DNA from: CAYNNP01 sp964398215
Lineage (GTDB): Bacteria; Planctomycetota; Planctomycetia; Pirellulales; Pirellulaceae
Assembly: GCA_964398215.1 (NCBI GenBank)
Contig: CAYNNP010000205.1
Span: 1-12,085 of the forward strand
DNA: 12,085 nt
Reading direction: 5' to 3'
The translations under genes and the position numbers were made by a program. Under the pieces are notes generated by a model. That model worked only from the letters and a program-made list of their open reading frames with translations. It was not told the origin of the DNA and ran no database searches. Below are positions 1-7,352 of the stretch, in pieces. Every line of letters starts with the position of its first letter. Position 1 is the first letter of the stretch.

Positions 1-76
1 CGATTTTGCAAGCCAAACGATACTCCAATGACGTAGCCGCGGCCTTGCGTAAAAAACATGTTGTGCGGCGTACGCG

Positions 77-451
77 CTACGAGAAAGGCATCATTTGAGT
101 GAATACACGCTCGGTGTACCGCCATGTGAGGGGCAAGCAGGCGAACACAATCAGAGTGACAATCGCAATCCACATCGCTGTGCGGGAACGATTCCGTACG
201 AGTAACGCGTAGATCGAAAGCCCAATTGTGCCAATGTACCACGGAAACGCGTTGACCAAGTGCTGCATCCAGATGCCGTCGCGAATCATCCACGGATCAC
301 TGAGAACGAAACCGCCTAGTGCAACAGGGGCGAGCACCGCCGCGATTGTGGCCCGAACAGGAGTTGAAGGGCTTGAATCAGGAGCAGATTCGGAACCTAC
401 GGTTGCGGGAGCATGATAAGGGTTGGAATCATCCAAAAGTCTACGCCGCAC
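77..451 (-). CDS. Small three-helix membrane protein with NPYHAP N-terminal motif
   Basis: This is a 124-residue protein read from a GTG start; a TTG at codon 6 would give a start closer to the motif. The N-terminus carries DDSNPYHAP (about residues 7-15), an Asn-Pro-Tyr-x-x-Pro signature that I associate with many short planctomycete membrane proteins. A Ser/Pro-rich stretch (16-32) follows, then three hydrophobic segments at about 34-51, 69-85 and 91-109, so it is probably an inner-membrane protein with a short soluble N-terminus. No catalytic residues are apparent and I cannot assign a function. No Shine-Dalgarno sequence precedes the start. It is separated from the same-strand gene upstream by about 250 bp with a terminator, so it is probably transcribed alone. 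The hydrophobic pattern and motif make it likely real; the start is uncertain. Confidence 0.72.
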   Translation of the reverse strand: MRRRLLDDSNPYHAPATVGSESAPDSSPSTPVRATIAAVLAPVALGGFVLSDPWMIRDGIWMQHLVNAFPWYIGTIGLSIYALLVRNRSRTAMWIAIVTLIVFACLPLTWRYTERVFTQMMPFS

Positions 452-592
452 AACGGGGGATTAAACGACGGGGTGTCGCTTTATTTGTTATTTTAGTGGG
501 ACTTGGGGGGATGGGCTAGGGTGAGTTAGGGACGAATCTTTTTTGGGTGTTGCGCGTGCTTGTGATTAGGGCGGGGCGGAGAGTGAGCAGGT

Positions 593-612
593 CTCGGCTA
601 GGGACAGCCGAG
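593..612. repeat. Perfect 7-bp inverted repeat, possible dispersed intergenic element
   Basis: CTCGGCT (593-599) and AGCCGAG (606-612) form a perfect stem around a 6-nt loop, followed by GGTAC. No T-tract follows on either strand, so this is not a standard intrinsic terminator. It lies between the terminator at 641-676 and the small membrane-protein gene. It resembles short palindromes that I believe recur in Rhodopirellula intergenic DNA, but that is an impression and only one copy was seen here. Confidence 0.4.
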
Positions 613-640
613 GTACTATGATTTGCTCTGGTGATGGACC

Positions 641-676
641 AAAAAAAACCTCTCGCATTTCTGCGAGAGGCTTTTT
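641..676 (-). terminator. Rho-independent terminator, bidirectional in form
   Basis: A perfect 9-bp GC-rich stem (CCTCTCGCA at 649-657, TGCGAGAGG at 662-670) encloses a 4-nt TTTC loop. On the minus strand the stem is followed by a run of eight T (complement of 641-648), starting 34 nt beyond the stop codon of the DUF11 gene, so it should end that transcript. On the plus strand a run of five T (672-676) follows after one C, so it could also stop plus-strand transcription. Confidence 0.88.
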
Positions 677-703
677 GATTCTTGGCACTCTACGACGCTT
701 GGT

Positions 704-3354
704 TTAGCGAAGTGTTGTTTGATCGCTGCTGCGTCGGCTGACACGATCGGCTCGTGGGCTCATGTAGTGCGTTGCTTCTTCGGCGACCAGTACCGTTTCG
801 CCCGATCGGATTTCCGTTCGGAAGCGATGGTGGCCCGCTCGTTCTGCAATGGCAACAATCTTTAGCTTCACTTGGCCGCCAGCTTCGATCTTTGGAATCG
901 TGTCGAACAAGACTTGGCCGGTTAGGACTTCGCCAGCGTGTCCGGTGACACGTCGTGGTTCGATTCCGTGGCTGAACTGTGAAATCGCTCGCACCTCTTT
1001 GGCTTCCTTGCTGCCACGATTGTGAATCACGACTTCATAGGTCACTTCGCTGCCAACAGGAGCGGGCGCCGCTGGGTCATTGATTGTCATCACCAAATCG
1101 GCGACCGATTCAACACGTGTGTTGATCGACACGTCGGCTTGTCCAGCCGCTGATCCTTTGCAGTTGAAAGAGATCAGTTGGTCACCCGAAGCGTTTAGGT
1201 TCACTCGGAACTTGTAGTCTCGCATCGCACCGGGCGAAAGCGTCTTGATGTTCCAGCTTAGCAATTGGCCTCGCTGTGCAGCTCCGTCCAAGCCGCCGAC
1301 GTATTTCGCACCGACGGGCAATCGCAATTGTGCAACCACATTGTTACTTTGGACAGCACCATTGTTTTGCAATTGCAGGTGGTAGTCGGCAGCTGTGTCG
1401 CGGTATTTGACTTCGGGGCCTGTCAAGATTGCTTCGAGTTTGGCGGACACGACGCGAATATTCTTCTTTGACTCTGCACGTAGTTCCAGGTCGCCGGAGG
1501 CAAGTCCGTGGATCTTAAGGTTCCCCAGGTCCATTGCGGTCAACTCGACCTCGAACTGCGCTTCCTTGCCAGAAGGAATGTCGCCGATGCGTTGGGTTTG
1601 AGGAGTGGCAGAATTCGGTGAAAGTGTGAATACGACATTCGGTGCGATACCATCACCCGGATTCAACACACGTACTTTGTAGGCTTGCGATTCGCCGTAA
1701 ACGACTTGGTCGGGGCCTTCGATCGTGAGTTTGAGTTCTGGCTGATGCACATGGATTTTTGCCACGCTCTTTTGTGGTAGCAGCGTCCAGTCAACGTCCA
1801 GTCCATGTGTTCCGCTTCGCTCGGCACGCAAGCGTACGTACATGGTTTCGGTCGCACCTGCTGGCAGGCTTTTGATTGTCCACGCCAAGTGCTCGACGCC
1901 TTGATTGTTGGTTGGCGATACGTTTCCGCTGGAAGTCGTTTGCCCTCGAACTTCGGCCCAATCCGGAATCACAGCACGTACCATGACACCGTCGGCATCG
2001 ATGGACCCACGATTTTCGACACGGATCTCAAACTGGTGTGTTTGGCGGATCATGATCGACGAAGGTCCGTTGGTGACCACGCGAATACCTGGCAGTTCGG
2101 ACGCTACCGAGTTCTTGTCAGATTTGACTTTGACAACCGGTGTTGGTTCGGGAGCGGGTGCTGGAGCAGGTGGCTCGTAGCTCTCGATGGGTTGCATCGG
2201 TGGCGTGAGTTCTCTGGCAACGTAGGGGTCTGCTACTGGTGCAGACGGTACGGCAGGGAATGTTTGATACTGTGGTTGCTGTGCAACGTAGGGAGTCACG
2301 TACCGCGGTTTTCGGTAGATCGCTTCGGATTCAGGAGCGATACCAGAACCGATTGGCGCGGAGATAGTTCTCGCTTGGGGCATACGCGGCTCGAAGTCTG
2401 AATTCGGTTGCGGAGGTGGCTCGGGTTTAGGTTCTGGTTTTGGTTCCGGCGGTGGCTCGGGTTTTGGTTCCGGCTTTGGCTCGGGTTTTGGTTCCGGTTT
2501 GGGCTCTGGCTTTGNNNNNNNNNNNNNNNNNNNNNNNNNNNNNNNNNNNNNNNNNNNNNNNNNNNNNNNNNNNNNNNNNNNNNNNNNNNNNNNNNNNNNN
2601 NNNNNNNNNNNNNNGGTTTTGGTTCCGGCTTTGGCTCGGGTTTTGGTTCCGGTTTGGGCTCTGGCTTTGGCTCCGGTTTTGGCTCGGGCTTTGGCTCCGG
2701 TTTTGGCTCGGGCTTCTTTGGTTGCTCCAGGACTCTTCTTGGTACGCGTGGGACCAAGTCGGTTGCTTTTGCGTAGTCCCCGCCGCGAGCTTGGATCTCA
2801 GAGATATCAAGTTTTCCGACATCCCGTCGACCGCTTCGGCGACTGCTATTACGAACCGAAAGCTCAGGAACCCTGCTTGCTTTTACTTCGGGGATGACCG
2901 CTGCCTTGGGCACCGTGACCACTTTTGGTGGAACTGGCTTGAGGACCGGTTGGCGTGCTGGTGTCGGCGGCGGAGTTGGGATCCGTGATGATGCAGGAAG
3001 TGCACGTACCGTTCTCGGTCGTGCCGGTACAACCTGTGGGTCACGAATGGGGACGGAAGAAGTAATTCGTGCTGTCGATCGCTGTGGTTGGTGGTACGGA
3101 ATTCCGTCCCAAGACACAGGGCCTTGATTATTCAACGGTGTTGCACGTCGATTCTCGCTTGCCTTGCTCTTGTTTCTTGAACCAAACAGTCCACCAAGAA
3201 ATTTCACTTGGCGAGTGTCGTTTGTGTTTGATCGATATCGACCCGGCTGTTTTCCAATGGTCGGAGACTGCGCAAAGCAGTGTCCTAGCATCAGTACAGT
3301 GATCGGAATGATCAGGGGGATTGACTTCACGAATTTGCGATTGCCACAATTCAT
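704..3354 (-). CDS. Secreted DUF11/CARDB-repeat protein with KPEP linker (gene interrupted by assembly gap)
   Basis: I read this as one gene, although the supplied bases put its two halves in different frames. The first half starts at ATG 3354 and has a signal peptide (basic start, hydrophobic residues about 10-27, likely cleavage after CFA at about 29), then a basic, Pro-rich region and eight KPEP units running into the N gap. Beyond the gap the frame of the second half is open from the first base and continues KPEP/PPEP units into an extended Pro/Tyr-rich stretch. Four tandem Ig-like repeats of about 100-115 residues follow, near 2092-1745, 1744-1442, 1441-1106 and 1105-770. Each has the pattern GP or DP, then a V-x-N-x-G core typical of DUF11/CARDB domains. 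The protein should be exported and probably acts at the cell surface or in the periplasm as a structural or adhesive protein. DUF11 repeats also build chlamydial OmcB, but only about one Cys is visible in the repeat half here, so a disulfide-linked coat is unlikely. It is divergent from the TPR/recO cluster. Confidence 0.85.
2410..2716 (-). repeat. 12-nt tandem repeat encoding Lys-Pro-Glu-Pro linker, broken by the gap
   Basis: On the minus strand the segment from 2715 down to 2617 encodes eight KPEP units plus a lysine. The segment from 2512 down to about 2405 encodes five KPEP, one PPEP, two more KPEP and a PPQP. The 12-nt units vary silently (AAA/AAG, CCA/CCC/CCG, GAA/GAG) and show a higher-order period of about 24 nt. 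The charged polyproline chain should be extended and stiff, like the Pro-Lys/Pro-Glu region of TonB. Copy number cannot be read because the gap lies inside. Confidence 0.9.
2515..2614. other. Assembly gap of 100 N, length nominal
   Basis: Exactly 100 N fill this interval. The 55 bases before it (2460-2514) are identical to the 55 bases after it (2615-2669), so two contig ends stop in the same repeat. To keep the gene in frame the true gap length must be 2 modulo 3; 100 is not. A 55-nt overlap of the contig ends (a negative gap) also meets this condition and would leave an 831-residue protein. Confidence 0.95.
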
Positions 3355-3449
3355 GGATTCATCTCGGAGTACGCGTAAAGGTATTCAGTCCTAGTGAACA
3401 TCGTCTGCCGAACGCGTATCAGATAAACTGAATTTGACGATTATGCCGA

Positions 3450-3486
3450 TTCGTGGGCACATCACCTGTTTCCCAGGTTTCACGAA
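3450..3486. promoter_or_regulatory. Nested inverted repeat upstream of the TPR/recO cluster
   Basis: The 165-bp divergent interval 3355-3519 must hold the start signals of both the DUF11 gene (-) and the TPR/recO cluster (+). Within it TTCGTG (3450-3455) can pair with CACGAA (3481-3486), enclosing a second stem ACCTG/CAGGT (3464-3468, 3474-3478) with a 5-nt loop. The structure ends 33 nt before the ATG at 3520 and has no T-tract. It could be a 5'-UTR structure or protein-binding palindrome, or chance. No convincing -35/-10 pair was found on either strand of the interval. Confidence 0.25.
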
Positions 3487-3519
3487 CTTGAAAAACCCAA
3501 CCTAAACCAGCTTTCAGAT

Positions 3520-3843
3520 ATGAACCGTAGAGAAAAGATTGAAGCGATGTTGGCGGACGATCCGTCGGACCAATTTTTGCGTTACAGCCTAGCCATGGAG
3601 TTTCGCAAAGAAGGTCGCAACGACGAGAGTCTTGCGAAGCTGAGCGAATTGACAAAGGAGTCGCCGCCGATGGTTTCTGCTTTTTTCATGGCGGCACAGC
3701 AACTGGCGGACTTGGATCGCGTTGACGAGGCGCGTGTTTTTTTGCGAGATGGCATCGACCAGGCTCGTCAGCAGGGGGATGCGCATGCCGCTGCGGAGAT
3801 GAGCGATTTTTTGACGACGCTGGGCGAATCCGGATCGTTGTAG
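3520..3843 (+). CDS. Small TPR-like protein
   Basis: This is a 107-residue, mostly helical soluble protein with no signal peptide. Residues about 15-47 (DPSDQFLRYSLAMEFRKEG and onward) and 49-82 look like two tetratricopeptide-type helix pairs, with the small-residue and aromatic spacing of TPRs and a turn after each pair. Such short TPR proteins usually act as protein-protein adaptors; a partner cannot be named from the sequence. It begins the plus-strand cluster, with recO starting 64 nt after its stop codon. The ATG at 3520 has no clear Shine-Dalgarno sequence; an in-frame ATG at codon 10 is an alternative, but it would trim the first helix. Confidence 0.75.
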   Translation: MNRREKIEAMLADDPSDQFLRYSLAMEFRKEGRNDESLAKLSELTKESPPMVSAFFMAAQQLADLDRVDEARVFLRDGIDQARQQGDAHAAAEMSDFLTTLGESGSL

Positions 3844-3894
3844 GCAGTTTGTTTTTGCGATCAACATGGGTCGTGAAACATTGCGCGGATAACC

Positions 3895-3899
3895 AGGAG
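3895..3899 (+). promoter_or_regulatory. Shine-Dalgarno site fixing the recO TTG start
   Basis: AGGAG lies 8 nt before the TTG at 3908, which is good spacing. It supports TTG as the recO start, where no ATG or GTG is available near the conserved N-terminus. It is one of the few clear Shine-Dalgarno sequences in this window. Confidence 0.65.
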
Positions 3900-3907
3900 C
3901 GATTGGA

Positions 3908-4663
3908 TTGGCTGGAGAACAAACCACGGCACTGGTGCTGCGAACGGTTGAGTTTAGCGAAACAAGTTTGGTTGTTACGCTGCTGTCAAAGGAGTTTGGC
4001 CGCCTATCTACGCTTGCAAAAGGTGCGCGGCGGCCCAAGGGTCCCTTCGAAGGTTCGCTTGACCTGCTATGCGTGTGTCGTGTAGTCGTGATTCGTAAGA
4101 ACACGGAATCTCTTGATCTGTTGACCGAAGCTAAGTTAATACGTCGGTTCAGAGCTGGCACGCGATCGTTGGAACGGTTGTATGCCGGCTATTACTTGGC
4201 GGAAATGCTACGGTTGCTTTTGACGGACGATAGGGATCCGCATCCGAAAGTTTACGACCTTGCATTGCAAGCTTTGGACAAAATCGATGGTGACGGAAAA
4301 CTCGAACCGACCTTGCTGTACTTTGACGTGCAATTGCTGCGACTATTGGGGCACGCTCCATCGACGGACAAATGCATCGAATGCGGAAATCGTGTCATCC
4401 CTACAAATAGAGTGAGTTTTGCCTTGCTGGGCGGGGGCGTAGTATGCGACCCTTGTAGGCAACGTCAGGTTCAAACTGTATCCATCACACGCAACTCACT
4501 AGAAACATTGAAGCTACTGCACGATTCCGAATCTACGAATGCAATCGAGATTTCGCCCGCCGTTTATGGCGAGCTTCGAGCAGTTTTGAACCGATACATC
4601 ACTTTGATGCTGGGAAAGATGCCTCGCATGCAATCCTTTTTGCCAGCGGCGATTAACACCTGA
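3908..4663 (+). CDS. recO: DNA repair and recombination mediator RecO
   Basis: This 251-residue protein has the usual RecO length and layout. Residues about 4-80 form the N-terminal OB-fold with the typical opening (TTALVLRTVEFSETSLVVTLLSKEFGR in pattern: a strand, then sE-t-s-lv-lls-e-G), followed by the basic AKGARRPKG segment at 38-45. A helical domain follows, with a four-cysteine zinc finger at C156, C159, C180 and C183. RecO works with RecR to load RecA onto SSB-coated single-stranded DNA in the RecFOR pathway, and also anneals complementary strands. The start is TTG at 3908, supported by AGGAG 8 nt upstream. The stop is 12 nt before the BamD-like gene, so the two are probably co-transcribed. 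The family call is confident. Confidence 0.93.
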   Translation: MAGEQTTALVLRTVEFSETSLVVTLLSKEFGRLSTLAKGARRPKGPFEGSLDLLCVCRVVVIRKNTESLDLLTEAKLIRRFRAGTRSLERLYAGYYLAEMLRLLLTDDRDPHPKVYDLALQALDKIDGDGKLEPTLLYFDVQLLRLLGHAPSTDKCIECGNRVIPTNRVSFALLGGGVVCDPCRQRQVQTVSITRNSLETLKLLHDSESTNAIEISPAVYGELRAVLNRYITLMLGKMPRMQSFLPAAINT

Positions 4664-4675
4664 GTCAAATTCATA

Positions 4676-5956
4676 ATGGATTTTGAATTCTCTACTCAAC
4701 TGAAACGTTTCGCAGCACCCACCGTGCTAGCAGGCGCTTGCTGCTGGTTCAGTTTGCTGGTTGGCTGCCAATCGTTGAAACCAAAAAACGATAGTCCCTG
4801 GGATCCAGGGAAAACCGAAGGCGATGTCAGGCTGGCGAGTGCTAAACAGCCTGCTGACAGCAAACCGACTTCGGATGTCAAGCTGATGGATTACTTGACG
4901 GGCAACAGCGCGCGTGGGTACCAGGCGGGCCGCGACTTGTACCAGCAAGGTGACAGTTTATTCAAGAAAGCTGCTGCGGAAGACAAAGAAAACGCTGCCG
5001 CAGATACTTTCAGCTCCGCTGCCAAAATGTTCGCCAAAGCAGTCAAGGCGCTGCCGGGATCGGCGCTCGAACAAGACGCAATGTTCATGCAAGCGGAAAG
5101 CCTGTTCTTTGCGAATCGATTGACCGATGCGGCAGAGACTTATCAGCTGCTGCAGAAGAACCATCCACGAAATCGGCACAACGATACGATCGCGGCAAGG
5201 TTGTTTGCGATTAGTCAGTACTGGATTGATACCGCTCACGCGAACGAAGATTCATGGTTGAGTGTGAATATCACGGACGCCAAACGCCCGGCTTACGATT
5301 CCAAAGGTCATGCGATTCGCGTTTTGGATCAGATTCGCTATGACGACCCGACCGGTAAACTTGCGGATGATGCAACGATGGCGGCAGCCGCAGAGCATTT
5401 TCGGCAGGGTGAATACGAAAAGGCTGATGAGTTCCTGACGGATTTGCGAGAGACATTCACCGATAGCGATCACTTGTTCACGGCGCATTTGCTGGGCATC
5501 CAAGCCAAGTTGCAGGTCTACGCTGGGCCTGCGTACAACGGGCTGGCACTTCGCGAAGCCGAGAAGCTGGTGACGCAAACGCGAACCCGTTTCCCTGACC
5601 GGATGCGAGAGCGAGAGTTCAGCGATATGCTTGCCAAAGCGTCTGCTGAGATCGCCATACGTCGCGCCGAAAGACTGGAGTATCGTGCATCGGGTTACCG
5701 CGAGAAACGCGGCGAGTATGGCGCGGCTCGTGAACACTACCAAAGACTGATTGAGCAATTTCCTAACACGCCGCAAGCAGAACGAGCTCGCAAGCGGATA
5801 GCGGAGATCAAGGATTTGCCGGCCAAGCCTGCGAAACCGCTGGGTTTCTTGGAGAAAGTGTTTCCAGACAAACGAAGCAAATCACCTTCATTGGTTTTGA
5901 AGTCAGAAGTACCTCGTGCGGCGCCGGCCGCCGGCAACGCTCCTCAAAACCAATAG
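4676..5956 (+). CDS. BamD/YfiO-like TPR lipoprotein, outer-membrane assembly
   Basis: This 426-residue protein has a type II signal peptide: a basic start, a hydrophobic stretch (about 13-30) and a lipobox LLVGC with Cys31 as the lipidated residue. TPR-type helices follow at about 80-185, including the BamD-like sequence where a fresh repeat begins (SALEQDAMFMQAESLF, about 129-144), then further helical repeats at 236-280 and a clear C-terminal TPR at 341-377. The tail (about 380-426) is Pro/Ala-rich and basic. BamD is the essential lipoprotein partner of BamA in beta-barrel insertion at the outer membrane. This protein is much longer than E. coli BamD (about 245 residues), so it is either a planctomycete-extended BamD or another TPR lipoprotein. 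The adjacent LptE-like gene, 6 nt downstream, favours an outer-membrane role. No clear Shine-Dalgarno sequence is present. Confidence 0.82.
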   Translation: MDFEFSTQLKRFAAPTVLAGACCWFSLLVGCQSLKPKNDSPWDPGKTEGDVRLASAKQPADSKPTSDVKLMDYLTGNSARGYQAGRDLYQQGDSLFKKAAAEDKENAAADTFSSAAKMFAKAVKALPGSALEQDAMFMQAESLFFANRLTDAAETYQLLQKNHPRNRHNDTIAARLFAISQYWIDTAHANEDSWLSVNITDAKRPAYDSKGHAIRVLDQIRYDDPTGKLADDATMAAAAEHFRQGEYEKADEFLTDLRETFTDSDHLFTAHLLGIQAKLQVYAGPAYNGLALREAEKLVTQTRTRFPDRMREREFSDMLAKASAEIAIRRAERLEYRASGYREKRGEYGAAREHYQRLIEQFPNTPQAERARKRIAEIKDLPAKPAKPLGFLEKVFPDKRSKSPSLVLKSEVPRAAPAAGNAPQNQ

Positions 5957-5962
5957 GCTAGC

Positions 5963-6502
5963 ATGAGCGGAATTCATAAGTCGTCCATGCTGCTGCTGGC
6001 TTTGTTGATCTTGGTGCCGCTGCAGTTCGGTTGCGCGTTGTACCAATTTGGAAACGAAGCGGTCTTTCCGCAGAATATTCGCACCGTTCACGTTCCCGTT
6101 GTTCGCAACGATACGTTTCGCCATGATCTTGGGGTGCGTTTGACAGAAGCGTTGGTCAAAGAAATTGAACGACGAACTCCTTTCAAGGTTACCGGGGACC
6201 CGAACGCGGACAGTACACTCCGCTGTCACTTGGTCGACGCTACAAAGACGGTTGTGAGTGAATCGGAAAGCGATGATCCGCGAGCTTTGAGTGCTTCGCT
6301 TGTCGCCAAAGCGACTTGGGTCAATCGGACTGGTCAAATGTTGATGAACAATCGTGTGTCGCCATCCGTTGATCCAGCGATCGCTTTCGGACAAGATACC
6401 CGCTTTGTACCCGAAGCCGGCCAGTCGATTGATACCGCGAACCAACGTGTGATCGAAGACCTTGCCGAGCGAATCGTTTCTCAAATGGAAATACGTTGGT
6501 GA
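5963..6502 (+). CDS. lptE: LptE-like LPS-assembly lipoprotein
   Basis: This is a 179-residue lipoprotein. The N-terminus has a hydrophobic stretch (about 9-22) ending in QFGC, with Cys24 as the probable lipidation site; Gly at -1 fits, but Gln at -3 is unusual for a lipobox. The mature start (CALYQFGNEAVFPQNIRTVHVPVV in pattern, about 24-47) matches the LptE family layout of G-Y-x-L, then p-x-i-k-t-v-x-V-p, followed by N-D-T and a helix carrying LTEAL...EIERR (60-71). LptE plugs the LptD barrel and helps deliver lipopolysaccharide to the outer leaflet. It starts 6 nt after the BamD-like stop, and its TGA overlaps the folP GTG, so translation may be coupled. LptE is poorly conserved, so the call rests on the N-terminal pattern, size and neighbourhood. 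Confidence 0.8.
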   Translation: MSGIHKSSMLLLALLILVPLQFGCALYQFGNEAVFPQNIRTVHVPVVRNDTFRHDLGVRLTEALVKEIERRTPFKVTGDPNADSTLRCHLVDATKTVVSESESDDPRALSASLVAKATWVNRTGQMLMNNRVSPSVDPAIAFGQDTRFVPEAGQSIDTANQRVIEDLAERIVSQMEIRW

Positions 6503-7344
6503 CCCGACACTGGAATCTTGGACGCCGAACGCTTGCTCTTTCGCGGCGTCCTTTGGTGATGGGGATTTTGAATGTCACACCGGACAGTTTTTCGGATGGC
6601 GGCAAGCATTTTTCGGTGCAAGCCGCAGTCAGGGTGGCTTTGCAGATGCAAGCCGATGGTGTGGACATCATCGACATCGGTGGCGAAAGCACACGTCCCT
6701 ATAGCGAGCCGGTTGGCGCTGACGAAGAGCTGAAGCGTGTGGTTCCGGTCATCGAACAACTGGCGTCCAAGATCGATGTTCCACTGAGTATCGATACCAG
6801 CAAGGCCAATGTGGCGCTGGCGGCGGTACAGGCGGGAGCAGATATTATCAACGATGTCACTGGACTCGAAGGCGACAAGGAGATGCCTGCTGTTGCATCA
6901 AAAACTGGTGCCGGTGTTTGTGTGATGCACATGCAAGGCAATCCGCAGACGATGCAAGATGCTCCGACATACAAGGATGTGGTGGCAGACATTCATGGCT
7001 ACCTGCAGCAGCGAGCCGATTCGTGTTTGGCGATGGGAATCCAGAAAGACCGTATATGCTTGGACCCAGGCATCGGTTTTGGAAAGACGCACGAGCACAA
7101 TTTGACACTGCTGAAGTCGACTGCCAAGTTCACGGAGTTGGGATACCCGATTCTGATTGGCCATTCTCGCAAAGGCTTTATCGGAAAGATATTGGCGGAC
7201 AAAGCAGCCGACCGCACCGCCGCGACAATCGGTGTATCACTTGCGGTCGCAGCAGCCGGCGCCAACGTTGTGCGTGTACACGACGTCAAGCAAACCGTCG
7301 ATGCACTCAAGCTATTCGAATCCGCCGGCGGCCTGCCAGAGTAG
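6499..7344 (+). CDS. folP: Dihydropteroate synthase FolP
   Basis: This protein of about 281 residues has all the hallmark motifs of dihydropteroate synthase: NVTPDSFSDGG at 25-35, DIGGESTRP at 59-67, the IDT strand at 98-100, Asn118 in the IND motif, MHMQG at 143-147, LDPGIGFGK at 188-196, GHSRKG at 221-226 and RVHD near 259-262. The enzyme is a TIM barrel that joins 6-hydroxymethyl-dihydropterin diphosphate to p-aminobenzoate, giving dihydropteroate in folate synthesis, and is the sulfonamide target. I chose the GTG at 6499 because it overlaps the upstream stop as GTGA, the usual coupling arrangement; an in-frame TTG at 6496 would add one residue. It ends the plus-strand cluster, 8 bp from the converging panE-like gene, and no terminator was seen. 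Confidence 0.95.
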   Translation: MTRHWNLGRRTLALSRRPLVMGILNVTPDSFSDGGKHFSVQAAVRVALQMQADGVDIIDIGGESTRPYSEPVGADEELKRVVPVIEQLASKIDVPLSIDTSKANVALAAVQAGADIINDVTGLEGDKEMPAVASKTGAGVCVMHMQGNPQTMQDAPTYKDVVADIHGYLQQRADSCLAMGIQKDRICLDPGIGFGKTHEHNLTLLKSTAKFTELGYPILIGHSRKGFIGKILADKAADRTAATIGVSLAVAAAGANVVRVHDVKQTVDALKLFESAGGLPE

Positions 7345-7352
7345 CGGAAAAC

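Noticed and set aside
3..98. Open plus-strand frame from the left edge to a TGA at 96-98, 31 Lys/Arg-rich codons, possibly the 3' end of a gene converging on the small membrane-protein gene.
   Set aside because: It is too short to tell from chance, is not recognisable, and overlaps the end of the better-supported minus-strand gene by 22 nt. A minus-strand frame from ATG 60 to the edge is equally open.
1805..2401. A 198-residue plus-strand open frame opposite the DUF11 gene.
   Set aside because: Its composition (Cys, Trp, Arg, His rich, no domain pattern) is that of an antisense shadow, while the minus-strand frame has repeated Ig-like domains.
2410..2716. Short-period repeat considered as a CRISPR array or mobile-element terminus.
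   Set aside because: The units are 12 nt, contiguous, in frame and encode KPEP; there are no spacers.
2408..2988. Plus-strand open frames rich in Gly/Phe/Trp/Leu across the KPEP region.
   Set aside because: They are the antisense reading of the KPEP repeat and depend on the N gap; the minus strand has a signal peptide and matching domains.
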